Shown: positions 8,336 through 20,391 of the stretch, one piece after another | Numbering within the stretch: position 1 is the first letter of the stretch | Layout: each line of letters opens with the position of its first letter | Assembly (NCBI RefSeq): GCF_006363815.1 | Contig: NZ_RRYT01000001.1 | Span: 147,531 to 211,530, forward strand | Source of the DNA: Thermomonospora catenispora | GTDB taxonomy: Bacteria > Actinomycetota > Actinomycetes > Streptosporangiales > Streptosporangiaceae | Length of the DNA stretch: 64,000 nucleotides | Direction of reading: 5' to 3' | Notes under the pieces: model-generated | Told to the model about the DNA's origin: nothing | Databases searched by the model: none | The model's input: only the letters and a program-made list of their open reading frames with translations | Position numbers and translations under genes: made by a program

Positions 8336-10431
8336 GCGTGCCGGAACTGGTACACCGGGCCGACCTGCCGGAGCACGTCACGGTTGCGCGCCTCCTCCAG
8401 GAAGGCCATCAGCCGCCACGGCCAGGGGCACTTGCCGCGGAGCGCCTGCAGCAGCGCGAACAGCCACAGATGCGCGGAGGCGACCAGTCCCGAAGAGTGC
8501 TTCGACCCCAGCGCGAACCACCACGGCAGTCCGTACAGCAGACCGCCGCACAACGCGCAGCAGACCCCGAGCGCCGCCCCGAACACCGGCCCCACCAGCA
8601 GGCCGCCGGCCAGAGCGCTGCTGGCGCCGTAGGCCGTCGAGAAGATGCCCACCACCATGGCGTCGCGCCGGAAGAGGGTCCTCGGGGTCGCGGCCCGCAC
8701 GGTGGTGTCCGGCTGCGCCCCCGCATACGCCAGGCTGACCGGAACGGCGATGATCGCGCCGACCGCCGCCGCGCGCCCGAACCCTCCCGCCAGGAACCCG
8801 CACAACCCGCCGACCAGGGCGGCGAACAGACCGCCCTGGACCATGACCGACAGCCGTTTCCTGCCGGTGAACTGCATCTCCGACGGCGTCGGGAGATTGT
8901 GCGCCGCCCTGATCCCCATCGGAATCCCGAACACCGCGGCCGCCGAGAAGGCGACGGCCATGCCCCAGCCCCATCCCCAGAGCATTCGGGCGACGCCCCA
9001 GGCCGTCAGCCACGCCGTCGCCCCGGTGATCACTGCGGCGAGCGCGCCGGCGAAGAACCGGTATCTCCCCCCGCCCAGCTCCGGCAGCCGCCACCACGCG
9101 ATGTCGGTCATCTCCCGGTCCTGCATCCCGGCGGCCAGGAACGCCAGCCAGCGCCGGGCGTCGGCGCCGTCCCACTCGCCGCGTCGAGGCCGTCGGCCCA
9201 GCAGGGGGAACTTCACGCCGACCAGGGCACCGGCCAGGTGACGCCTGAGGGCGTCCTCGGTGGGGAAACGGTCCCGGTCCAGCAGCTCCGTCGGGCGCGT
9301 CGACGGTCTCTTGTAGACGTCCCGGAGAAGGGACACCATCAACGGCGTGTCCAACGCCCTGGCCAACGGGCTGTCCGGGGCGGCCCGCAGTCCGGCGAAG
9401 AGCCGCTCCCATCGCTCTCCGCCCTCGGTGTTGCGCCGCAGATAGTCGATGACGTCGTCGAGCCTCAGCCGCTGCAGCCGGACCACCGACGCCGCACGGA
9501 TCAGCCCGGCGCTGTGCACCCCTCTCCGGTACTCCACGTCACGGCAGGTGACCACGATCCCGCAGAGCGAGTCGATCACCCGATTGATCTCTTCGAAGGC
9601 CTGCCGCTGCGTGTCGACCCCGTTCACGCGCATCTCGTCCAGCCCGTCCAGCACCGGCAGCACGTGCTTGGTCTCCAGCAGGCGCCGCGGCATGTCCCGC
9701 TCGTACTTGGCGCTCTTGAGGAACGAGAACTGCTGCACGAGCTGGCCCTCCATCCAGCTCAGCAAATCCTCCCGCTCCGGATCCCAGCCGGCCACCGACA
9801 GCTTGACCGGCACGAAACCGGTCCCCTCCGCCCGCCGTTTCCGCACCAGTCCCACGGTGAGCAGCAGCGCCAGCGATGTCTTTCCGATCCCCGGAGGCCC
9901 CATGATCACCAAACGGCGCGAGGATATCTTCAGAAATTCCTCCACCAGATCCTCGACACCCGCCAGTTCCGCCTCCGCGACGTCCTCCTGCGCCGCCCGT
10001 GAGGCCACCCCCTCCTCCGCCGGCCGCCAGACGAACTTGATGATCTCCCTGCCCGTCAGGCCCAACTGCCGGCTCCCGACCTCGTCCCCCCAGCTCCGTT
10101 CCACGGACTCCGCCAACTCGTTGACGGCGTCCGTGAGCGTCGCCCGCCCCGCGCCCCCTTCCCCGGGGCCCTCTCCGAGAAGAAGCCTCAGCCAATAAGC
10201 GAGCAGGAAGACGACGAACAGCAAAGGGAGCAGGAGCAGGCCGTATTTCGCCCCCAAGGACTCCCAGGGCTTCGTGGTCAACGTGAGGAGGGTCGGCACG
10301 GCGAGCCAGGCGAGGAACTCCTTCATCAGATCCATCGCCCTCGCCCGCCGAAAGGGATTCCGTCTCACCGGCGCCCCTCCTGCATCCGGCGCCGTCCGAC
10401 GCGGCCGGACATCGATCACCTCCACCCTCAC
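8299..10431 (-). CDS. Membrane-anchored NACHT-domain NTPase
   Basis: A STAND-class signalling ATPase of 710 residues. Order: basic N-terminus, one strong membrane segment at about 62-84, a linker, then the NACHT module with Walker A GPPGIGKT at 178-185, Walker B VLPVLDGLDEM at 258-268 (the doubled acidic pair D265-E266 is typical of NACHT) and a sensor-1-like VVTCRD at 293-298. The last 250 residues hold several Gly/Ala-rich membrane helices, with no leucine-rich, TPR or WD repeats. Bacterial NACHT proteins include anti-phage NLR-like proteins; a polytopic membrane C-terminus would suit a membrane effector, but that is inference. The GTG at 10431 is the longest start; ATG at 10335 (MDLMKEFLAW) gives 678 residues. 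Confidence 0.82.
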   Translation of the reverse strand: MRVEVIDVRPRRTAPDAGGAPVRRNPFRRARAMDLMKEFLAWLAVPTLLTLTTKPWESLGAKYGLLLLPLLFVVFLLAYWLRLLLGEGPGEGGAGRATLTDAVNELAESVERSWGDEVGSRQLGLTGREIIKFVWRPAEEGVASRAAQEDVAEAELAGVEDLVEEFLKISSRRLVIMGPPGIGKTSLALLLTVGLVRKRRAEGTGFVPVKLSVAGWDPEREDLLSWMEGQLVQQFSFLKSAKYERDMPRRLLETKHVLPVLDGLDEMRVNGVDTQRQAFEEINRVIDSLCGIVVTCRDVEYRRGVHSAGLIRAASVVRLQRLRLDDVIDYLRRNTEGGERWERLFAGLRAAPDSPLARALDTPLMVSLLRDVYKRPSTRPTELLDRDRFPTEDALRRHLAGALVGVKFPLLGRRPRRGEWDGADARRWLAFLAAGMQDREMTDIAWWRLPELGGGRYRFFAGALAAVITGATAWLTAWGVARMLWGWGWGMAVAFSAAAVFGIPMGIRAAHNLPTPSEMQFTGRKRLSVMVQGGLFAALVGGLCGFLAGGFGRAAAVGAIIAVPVSLAYAGAQPDTTVRAATPRTLFRRDAMVVGIFSTAYGASSALAGGLLVGPVFGAALGVCCALCGGLLYGLPWWFALGSKHSSGLVASAHLWLFALLQALRGKCPWPWRLMAFLEEARNRDVLRQVGPVYQFRHAYLREVLAESAS

Positions 10432-10817
10432 CCGAGGTCATGTGCAGGGTAAAGAACGCGCCCGACGCCGACCATGCCTTCAGACACAAAGCAAGGCGAC
10501 GATGCCCGCGATATCCATTGCGCCCGAAAATTCACCGGCCGCGGTTCCCGTCGGCCGTCGCGATCGATCACGTGATCTCCATGAAGGACAGGGCGAGATC
10601 ACAGAGGGCGAGCGATCGTGCGGCGGGCGAGGCGATCGGCGGGCCGCCGACGGGCGAGGCGATCCGGAGGGCGCACCCGCCCGCGGCGGCGAGAAAGCCG
10701 CCCTCACGGGCGGGCCGACCCCGGTGAGGACCGCCGTCGTGCGCCCCGGAACCGGCGTCCGCGGCCGCGCCCGGGCCCGCCGGGCACGCGACCGGCGGGC
10801 CGGCCGGGCAGGCGGGC
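10432..10817. other. 386-bp gene-free stretch between NACHT gene and glpD
   Basis: No frame here looks coding. It contains the NACHT gene's upstream region and the region downstream of glpD. The one notable element is a perfect 12-bp palindrome, GATCACGTGATC, at 10566-10577, about 135 nt upstream of the NACHT start, which could be a dimeric regulator site. The half nearer glpD is very GC-rich. Confidence 0.5.
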
Positions 10818-12551
10818 TCAGTACGTGGGCACGATGTCCGGGGCGCCGCGGCGGCGGGCGTCGGCCTCCTGGTCACCCTCCTGCTTCTGGGAGTCGCGCT
10901 CGGCCTCCACCCGCTTGCGGTAGTACTCCACCTCGCGGTCGATCTGCTGCCTGGACCAGCCCAGAACGGGGGCCACCAGCTCGGCGGCCTCCCGGGCGGC
11001 GCCGAGGCCGCGGTCCCAGGTCTCGATGGAGATGCGGGTGCGGCGGGTCAGCACGTCGTTGAGGTGACGGGCGCCCTCATGGGTGGCGGCGTAGACGATC
11101 TCGGCGCGCAGATAGTCGTCGGCGCCGGTGAGCGGCTTGCCCAGGTCGGGGCGTTCAGCGATGAGCTGCAGCAGGTCGTCGATGAGGGTGCCGTAGCGCC
11201 GCAGCAGGTGCTCGATGCGGGCCACGTGCAGGCCGGACTTGGCGGCCAGGCGGTGCCGGGCGTTCCACATGGCCTGGAAGCCCTCGCCGCCGACCAGGGC
11301 GATGCGGTCGGTGCAGGACTCGGCGACCTTGTCGTCCAGTCCGTGCGCCACGGCGTCGATGGCGTCCTTGGCCATCACCCGGTAGGTGGTGTACTTGCCG
11401 CCGGCGACCATCACCAGGCCGGGCACCGGATGCGCGACGACGTGCTCCCGGGACAGCTTGGAGGTCTCGTCGGTCTCCCCCGACAGCAGCGGGCGCAGCC
11501 CCGCGTACACGCCCTCCACGTCGTCGTGGGTGAGCGGGGTCACCAGCACCTCGTTCACCTTGGACAGCACATAGTCGATGTCGCTCTTGGAGGCGGCGGG
11601 GTGGGCCTTGTCCAGGTTCCAGGCGGTGTCGGTGGTGCCGATGATCCAGTGCCGTCCCCAGGGGATCACGAACAGCACCGACTTCTCGGTGCGCAGGATG
11701 ATCCCGGTCGAGGAGTGGATGCGGTCCCTGGGGACCACCAGGTGGATGCCCTTGGAGGCGCTGACGTGGATCTGCCCCCGGCCGCCGACCAGCTCCTGGA
11801 TCTCGTCGGTCCACACGCCGGTGGCGTTGACCACCTGGCGGGCGCGGACCTCGGTCTTGTTCCCGGACTCCAGGTCCAAGATCCGCACCCCGGTGACCCG
11901 TTCGCCCTCCCGCAGGAACCCGATGCACTGGGTGCGGGAGGCGATCTGCGCCCCGTACGCGGCCGCGGTGCGCAGCACGGTCACCACATAGCGGGCGTCG
12001 TCCATCTGGGCGTCCCAGTACTGGATGGCGCCCACCAGCGCGTCCTTGCGCAGCGCGGGGGCGAGCCTGAGGGCCTTGCGCCGGGTCAGGTGGCGGTGGT
12101 GCGGCACCCCCCGGGTGATGCCCATCTGGAACGCCATCACGTCGTACAACGCCACGCCGGCGCCCAGATACGCCCGCTCCCACACCCGGTGGGTGGTGGG
12201 CAGCAGGAACGGAACGGGCCGCACCAGGTGCGGGGCGATCCGCTGCAGCAGCAGCCCGCGTTCGGTCAGCGCCTCGCGGACCAGGTCGAAGTTGTACTGC
12301 TCCAGGTAGCGCAGCCCGCCGTGGATCAGCTTGGAGGAACGCGACGAGGTGCCCGAGGCGAAGTCGCGGGCCTCCACCACGGCGACCGTCAGCCCTCGGG
12401 TGGCGGCGTCCAGCGCGGCCCCCGCCCCCACGATCCCGGCGCCGACCACGACGACGTCGAACTCCTCGTTCGCCATCCGTTCCAGGGCCTGCGCCCGCTC
12501 AGCGGGTCCCAGCCGGGAACTGCCCAACCCGGTGATCGGCGATCCGGCCAT
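10818..12551 (-). CDS. glpD: Aerobic glycerol-3-phosphate dehydrogenase
   Basis: FAD enzyme at the inner face of the membrane that oxidises sn-glycerol 3-phosphate to dihydroxyacetone phosphate and passes electrons to quinone. The 577-residue protein has the N-terminal FAD motif VVVVGAGIVGAGAALDAATRG, the family signature GTSSRSSKLIHGGLRYLEQ, GTTDTAWNLDKAHP in the substrate domain and the C-terminal GlpD-type helical domain. Length matches actinobacterial GlpD2. ATG start with AGAGGGGA upstream. The 175-nt upstream region holds an imperfect palindrome CCCAACAGTAGGG at about 12598-12610, a possible operator for a glycerol regulator. No glpK or glpF is adjacent. Confidence 0.97.
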   Translation of the reverse strand: MAGSPITGLGSSRLGPAERAQALERMANEEFDVVVVGAGIVGAGAALDAATRGLTVAVVEARDFASGTSSRSSKLIHGGLRYLEQYNFDLVREALTERGLLLQRIAPHLVRPVPFLLPTTHRVWERAYLGAGVALYDVMAFQMGITRGVPHHRHLTRRKALRLAPALRKDALVGAIQYWDAQMDDARYVVTVLRTAAAYGAQIASRTQCIGFLREGERVTGVRILDLESGNKTEVRARQVVNATGVWTDEIQELVGGRGQIHVSASKGIHLVVPRDRIHSSTGIILRTEKSVLFVIPWGRHWIIGTTDTAWNLDKAHPAASKSDIDYVLSKVNEVLVTPLTHDDVEGVYAGLRPLLSGETDETSKLSREHVVAHPVPGLVMVAGGKYTTYRVMAKDAIDAVAHGLDDKVAESCTDRIALVGGEGFQAMWNARHRLAAKSGLHVARIEHLLRRYGTLIDDLLQLIAERPDLGKPLTGADDYLRAEIVYAATHEGARHLNDVLTRRTRISIETWDRGLGAAREAAELVAPVLGWSRQQIDREVEYYRKRVEAERDSQKQEGDQEADARRRGAPDIVPTY

Positions 12552-12697
12552 CGCGTCCGTCCCCTCTGCACCCCAGATGGTCCGAAGCTTTCATTACCCA
12601 ACAGTAGGGTCGATATCCGGACGCGAACACCCGTGGTAGGGACGAGGAAGGTCACCCTTCTTCTCGGTGAACCGACGACAGGTCGCCGGCCGGCCGA

Positions 12698-12711
12698 CGG
12701 CGGGCCCGCCG
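12698..12711 (-). terminator. Palindromic hairpin after guaB3
   Basis: Perfect 14-bp palindrome CGGCGGGCCCGCCG, 15 nt past the guaB3 stop and embedded in further GC-rich inverted repeats. Likely the terminator of the guaB-guaB3 unit. No T-run. Confidence 0.5.
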
Positions 12712-12726
12712 GCGGGTCGCCGAGGA

Positions 12727-13845
12727 TCAGGCGCCGGACGGCGCCACCACCACCTCCACCCGCTGGAACTCCTTCAGCTCCGTGTACCCGGCGGTCGCCA
12801 TGGCCCGCCGCAGCGCACCGATCAGGTTCATCGACCCGTCGGCCACGTGCGAGGGCCCGTACAGGATCTGCTCCAGGCTGCCGATCGTGCCGACCTCCAG
12901 CCGGGTGCCGCGCGGCACCTCGCCGTGGTGGGCCTCGCTGCCCCAGTGGAACCCGCGGCCCGGCGCCTCGGTGGCGCGGGCGAACGGCGAGCCCACCATC
13001 ACCGCGTCGCTGCCGCAGGCGAACGCCTTGGCGATGTCGCCGCTGTTGGTCATCCCGCCGTCGGCGATCACATGCACGTACCGGCCGCCGGACTCGTCCA
13101 GGTAGTCGCGCCGGGCCGCGGCCACGTCGGCGATCGCGGTGGCCATCGGCACCGCCACGCCCAGCACGGTCCGGGTGGTGTGCCCCGACCCGCCGCCGAA
13201 GCCCACCAGCACGCCCGCCGCCCCGCTCCGCATCAGATGCAGCGCCGCCGGGTAGGTCGAGCAGCCGCCCACGATCACCGGGACGTCCAGGTCGTAGATG
13301 AACTGCTTGAGGTTCAGCGGCTCGGCCCGGCTGGAGACGTGCTCGGCCGACACGGTGGTGCCGCGGATCACGAACAGGTCCACCCCGGCGTCGATCACCG
13401 CCTTGTGGAACTGCACGGTGCGCTGCGGGGACAGCCGCGCCGCCACGGTCACCCCGGCGCTGCGGATCTCCTCGATCCGACGGCCGATCAGCTCCTCCTT
13501 GATCGGCTCGGAGTAGACCTCCTGCAGCCGCCGGGTCGCCTGGGCGTCGTCCAGCGAGGCGATCTCGGCCAGCAGCGGCTCGGGGTTCTCATACCGGGTC
13601 CACAGGCCCTCCAGGTCGAGCACCGCCAGCCCGCCCAGCCGGCCGATGGCGATCGCGGTGGCCGGGCTGACCACGCTGTCCATGGGCGCCACCATCACCG
13701 GCACCTCGAACCGGTAGGCGTCGATCTGCCAGGCGACGCTGACGTCCTCCGGGTCCCGGGTGCGACGCGACGGCACGATGCCGATCTCATCGAACGCGTA
13801 CGCCCGGCGCCCGCTCTTGCCCCGCCCGATCTCAACTTCCGGCAT
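12727..13845 (-). CDS. guaB3: GuaB3-family IMP dehydrogenase-related protein
   Basis: A 372-residue TIM-barrel protein of the IMPDH/GMP reductase superfamily without the CBS (Bateman) insertion. Barrel motifs are kept: VMVAPMDSVVSP at 51-62, GGLAVLDLEG at 71-80, the phosphate loop GVLVGFGGGS and HVIADGGM. The catalytic-loop consensus GPGSICTTR of true IMPDH (Cys310 in GuaB of this window) reads GGGSGHTTR here, with His222 in place of the nucleophilic Cys. Classic covalent E-XMP chemistry is therefore not expected unless another Cys (for example Cys195 in GGCSTYP) stands in. The family accompanies guaB2 in mycobacteria (Rv3410c). Its role in actinobacteria is unsettled. It starts 84 nt after guaB and is probably co-transcribed. 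Confidence 0.92.
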   Translation of the reverse strand: MPEVEIGRGKSGRRAYAFDEIGIVPSRRTRDPEDVSVAWQIDAYRFEVPVMVAPMDSVVSPATAIAIGRLGGLAVLDLEGLWTRYENPEPLLAEIASLDDAQATRRLQEVYSEPIKEELIGRRIEEIRSAGVTVAARLSPQRTVQFHKAVIDAGVDLFVIRGTTVSAEHVSSRAEPLNLKQFIYDLDVPVIVGGCSTYPAALHLMRSGAAGVLVGFGGGSGHTTRTVLGVAVPMATAIADVAAARRDYLDESGGRYVHVIADGGMTNSGDIAKAFACGSDAVMVGSPFARATEAPGRGFHWGSEAHHGEVPRGTRLEVGTIGSLEQILYGPSHVADGSMNLIGALRRAMATAGYTELKEFQRVEVVVAPSGA

Positions 13846-13929
13846 CAGTGTCTCCCCTGCGCTCCCGCGTCCCGGCCGCGCCCTCGGCGCGGCGCCGCAC
13901 AGCCGTTCCCTGTCGCCCGGCCCGTTCGG

Positions 13930-16152
<2,223 letters not shown>

Positions 16153-16317
16153 TCAGGCCCGTTCCGGTCCGGTCGGCCCGTCTCGGGGCCCGGTCCGGTC
16201 GGGCGGCTCTCGCCCCGTCCCGTCTCGGCCGGCGCGGTTCGCCGCGCGTCGGGCGTGCGGCGGCGCGCCGTGCCGTCGGCCGTCCCCCGGCCGGTCGGAT
16301 CACGGCCGGATCGGAGG

Positions 16318-17142
16318 TCACGGAGAGGCCGCGGGCGGCGTCTCCGCGGACGGCGCGTCCGAGAGCGGCGCGTCGACGGGCTGGGTGGGCGAGGGCACCC
16401 GGCCGCCGCCGCCACCGTCGTGGGACGGGGTCGGCGCGGGGCTCTCCTCCGGCTGTGTCGTCTCCGTTCCCGGCGTCGGGGTCTGCTCCTCCGGTTCCGG
16501 AGCGGGCCGGTCCATGGCGGCGGGGGTCCGGACGCGGCCCGACGGAGGCGGGTCCTGCGGCGCGGCGCCGTGACGGCGGAGACGGGCCGTCGGCGACTCG
16601 GTCGGGGCGGCCGCCGGCGAGGTGGGGACGGTGCGGCGCCAGGGCGCGGGCATGACCCGGTCGCGGTCGGTCCGGACCTCGGCGTGGCCCGGGCGGGCGG
16701 GACGCTCGCCGGCGTCGGCCGTCGATCCCGGGCGATGGATGAACCCGCCGGCGGCGGCGGCGACGCCGGTGGTGAGCAGGCCGGTGAGGAGCGGACCGAC
16801 GAGGCCCAGCGCCACGATGGTGCGGGGTCCGCGGCGCCCGCCGCCGGAGTCGGGACCCTCGCCGGCGGCGGGCGACGGTTCGGCGTCGGCGCGGCGGTTC
16901 GGCAGCTCGGGAGCGCCGGCGTCCACATCGGCGATCAAGGCGCGCAGCAGACGGGCGGCCGGGTCCTCGCCGTCCGCCGGGCCGGCCTCGGGCAACGGCC
17001 CGCGGGTGGCCAGCGCCTCCATCAGGTCGTCGCTGCGGCGGATCTCCGCCAGGTTCCAGAACGCGCCGACCGACTGCTGCGCCCCCTCACCGCCGGGCGG
17101 GTCGCCGACCGGATCCGGGGCGCCCAGGCTCCGTTCCGTCAA
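16318..17142 (-). CDS. rsdA: Anti-sigma-D factor RsdA-like membrane protein
   Basis: Predicted single-pass anti-sigma factor of 274 residues. The N-terminal cytoplasmic part carries the short sigma-binding motif of RsdA ([15 protein letters not shown] ... [15 protein letters not shown], about 37-74). A membrane helix follows at about 106-130 ([19 protein letters not shown]), then a long Pro/Thr/Ser-rich outer segment with no recognised domain. In M. tuberculosis RsdA (Rv3413c) holds SigD until it is degraded by ClpX-ClpC1-ClpP2; the partner gene here overlaps by 4 nt (ATGA), which supports translational coupling and the same pairing. Confidence 0.85.
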   Translation of the reverse strand: MTERSLGAPDPVGDPPGGEGAQQSVGAFWNLAEIRRSDDLMEALATRGPLPEAGPADGEDPAARLLRALIADVDAGAPELPNRRADAEPSPAAGEGPDSGGGRRGPRTIVALGLVGPLLTGLLTTGVAAAAGGFIHRPGSTADAGERPARPGHAEVRTDRDRVMPAPWRRTVPTSPAAAPTESPTARLRRHGAAPQDPPPSGRVRTPAAMDRPAPEPEEQTPTPGTETTQPEESPAPTPSHDGGGGGRVPSPTQPVDAPLSDAPSAETPPAASP

Positions 17143-17741
17143 GCGATCGACTCCTCCCTGGCCATTGCGCGCAGCCTGGCCAGAGCACGGTGCTGCGCGA
17201 CCCGGACGGCACCCGCGGACATGCCCAGCACATTACCGGTCTCCTCGGCCGACAGTCCCGCCACCACTCGCAGCAGCACCAGCTCGCGCTGGTGCTCGGG
17301 CAGCCGGCCGAGCAGGTCGCGGGCGCGCTCGGCCTCGATGCAGCGGACCACCGTCTCCTCCGGCCCGGGATGGTCGTCGGGGCCGTCGGGCAGGTCCTCG
17401 GTGGGCACCGCGGCGCGCACCGCGCTGCGCAACGCGTCGGCGATCTTATGGGCGGCGATGCCGAAGACGAACGAGGCGAACGGACGTCCCATGTCGCGGT
17501 AACGGGGCAGCGCCGACAGCACCGCGATGCACACCTCTTGGGCCACGTCGTCGGCGATGTGGTAATGCCCGGAGATGCGGCCCAGCCGGGCCCGGCAATA
17601 ACGCACCACCATGGGCCGGATCTGTCCGATCAAGACCTCGATCGCCCCTGGATCCCCCTGCACGGCCGCGGCGGTGAGATCCCCCAGATCGCCCTCGTCC
17701 CCCCGTGCCGCCGTGCTCAAGACCCGGGCTTCGCTCGTCAT
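17139..17741 (-). CDS. sigD: SigD-like ECF RNA polymerase sigma factor
   Basis: Extracytoplasmic-function sigma factor of 200 residues from the ATG at 17741 (AAGGGG upstream). Region 2 is at about 27-95, with the core-binding [19 protein letters not shown] and the melting segment [19 protein letters not shown]. Region 4 is at about 140-190, with [19 protein letters not shown] and the recognition helix [18 protein letters not shown]. The open frame extends upstream to 17894, but that part is unrelated to sigma factors. The stop overlaps the anti-sigma start. The neighbourhood (DUF5319, rsdA, sigD, groEL1) matches M. tuberculosis, where SigD responds to starvation and the stringent response; whether that holds here is inference. 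Confidence 0.93.
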   Translation of the reverse strand: MTSEARVLSTAARGDEGDLGDLTAAAVQGDPGAIEVLIGQIRPMVVRYCRARLGRISGHYHIADDVAQEVCIAVLSALPRYRDMGRPFASFVFGIAAHKIADALRSAVRAAVPTEDLPDGPDDHPGPEETVVRCIEAERARDLLGRLPEHQRELVLLRVVAGLSAEETGNVLGMSAGAVRVAQHRALARLRAMAREESIA

Positions 17742-18151
17742 AGGCCGCCCCTTCGGATCGGCAGCGCGCGTGTCGTGGTCCCGGCGAAGCGTCCCTCGGT
17801 CACGTAGAGCATGATGCCCAGTGTGAACCGGCCTGTCTTCACCTTGCCCGACAACGGAATGGTCACAGTGCACCGACGGAGCAGCCGATATCACTTTCTG
17901 CGAGGATTCGACCTCGCACGGTGAAGCATTGCCGCGGATTCGGCGTCAGTGACCGCTTTTGTGGGATTACTCCGAAACAGCGGATCCGCCCCGGGCATTC
18001 GCGGTCGGGATTCGACGGTTCGCCGTGGAAACGGAAAAGGGACCTCCGCCGATCGCGGCGGAGGTCCCCTGCAGGGGCCGGACGGCGTCGCCGGAGCGGA
18101 GCCGCCCGGCCCGTCGACGGTCCGCGCCTCAGCGGGCCGGCGGGCGAGGGA
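17742..18151. other. 410-bp intergenic region, sigD promoter side and groEL 3' region
   Basis: No convincing gene. M. tuberculosis has whiB3 between sigD and groEL1; nothing similar is present. It contains a hairpin-forming inverted repeat GCGAGG-N6-CCTCGC at 17901-17918, a comparatively AT-rich stretch around 17870-17900 suitable for the sigD promoter, and the groEL terminator at 18035-18068. Confidence 0.5.
18035..18068 (-). terminator. Intrinsic terminator of groES-groEL
   Basis: Perfect 12-bp GC stem (GGGACCTCCGCC / GGCGGAGGTCCC, 18039-18068) with a 6-nt loop. Read on the minus strand it is followed by TTTTCCG. This is one of the few hairpins in the window with a T-run, and it lies 84 nt past the groEL stop. 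Confidence 0.85.
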
Positions 18152-19780
<1,629 letters not shown>

Positions 19781-19866
19781 TCAGCGTCCTCTCATGCACA
19801 TGCCCCGGCCGCCCACAACGGGGACCGGCCGGGGCGGTGCATCACGTATCGGTACGTGCCGGTCGG

Positions 19867-20175
19867 TTACTTCTCGACGATCGCGAGCACGTCGCGGGCC
19901 GACAGCACCAGGTACTCCTCGTTGTTGTACTTGACCTCGGTGCCGCCGTACTTGCTGTACAGCACGACGTCCCCGACCTTGACGTCCAGCGGGACGCGGT
20001 TGCCCTTGTCGTCGACCCGGCCCGGGCCCACCGCCAGGACGGTGCCCTCCTGCGGCTTCTCCTTCGCGGTGTCGGGGATCACCAGGCCCGACGCGGTGGT
20101 GGTCTCGGCCTCAAGCGGCTGGACGACGATGCGGTCCTCGAGCGGCTTGAGAGCAACCTTGGTGGCGGTCGTCAC
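19867..20175 (-). CDS. groES: 10-kDa co-chaperonin GroES
   Basis: Heptameric lid of the GroEL chamber. From the GTG at 20175, preceded by GGGGAGG, the protein has 102 residues: [17 protein letters not shown] at the N-terminus, the GroEL-binding mobile loop [11 protein letters not shown], the roof hairpin and the C-terminal [18 protein letters not shown]. The frame stays open far upstream but crosses the CIRCE element and promoter, so only this start is plausible. First gene of groES-groEL. Confidence 0.98.
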   Translation of the reverse strand: MTTATKVALKPLEDRIVVQPLEAETTTASGLVIPDTAKEKPQEGTVLAVGPGRVDDKGNRVPLDVKVGDVVLYSKYGGTEVKYNNEEYLVLSARDVLAIVEK

Positions 20176-20295
20176 GATCTGACCTCCCCTTCGATGGTCC
20201 TCGGCCGACCGCTGCAGGCCGGCCGCACATGTGGCAGAAGAGGCGACCCCGGACCGGCCTGTCGTCGCGGGTGCCAGACCGACCTCGTCGCATGA

Positions 20296-20322
20296 TTGGC
20301 ACTCTCCCATGTCGAGTGCCAA
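20296..20322. promoter_or_regulatory. CIRCE element (HrcA operator)
   Basis: Inverted repeat TTGGCACTC-N9-GAGTGCCAA, perfect in its arms and one substitution per arm away from the consensus TTAGCACTC-N9-GAGTGCTAA. It lies 121 nt upstream of groES and directly downstream of a promoter-like -10, the classical place for HrcA repression of groESL. Confidence 0.95.
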
Positions 20323-20328
20323 TTGGAG

Positions 20329-20355
20329 ATTATGCGGTCGACCACAGGGCGTCAA
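20329..20355 (-). promoter_or_regulatory. groESL promoter
   Basis: On the minus strand TTGACG (20355-20350) and CATAAT (20334-20329), separated by 15 nt. Both hexamers are close to the sigma-70-type consensus, although the spacer is 2 nt shorter than usual. The transcript would start inside the CIRCE element. Confidence 0.7.
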
Positions 20356-20391
20356 CATGAGCTCGATCCAGGCCACGGCTACGGTCGAGGC

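Noticed and set aside
20296-20391. Longer start for the THUMP-like methyltransferase
   Set aside because: It would begin inside the CIRCE element and cross the groES promoter; the GTG at 20392 gives the family-like N-terminus.
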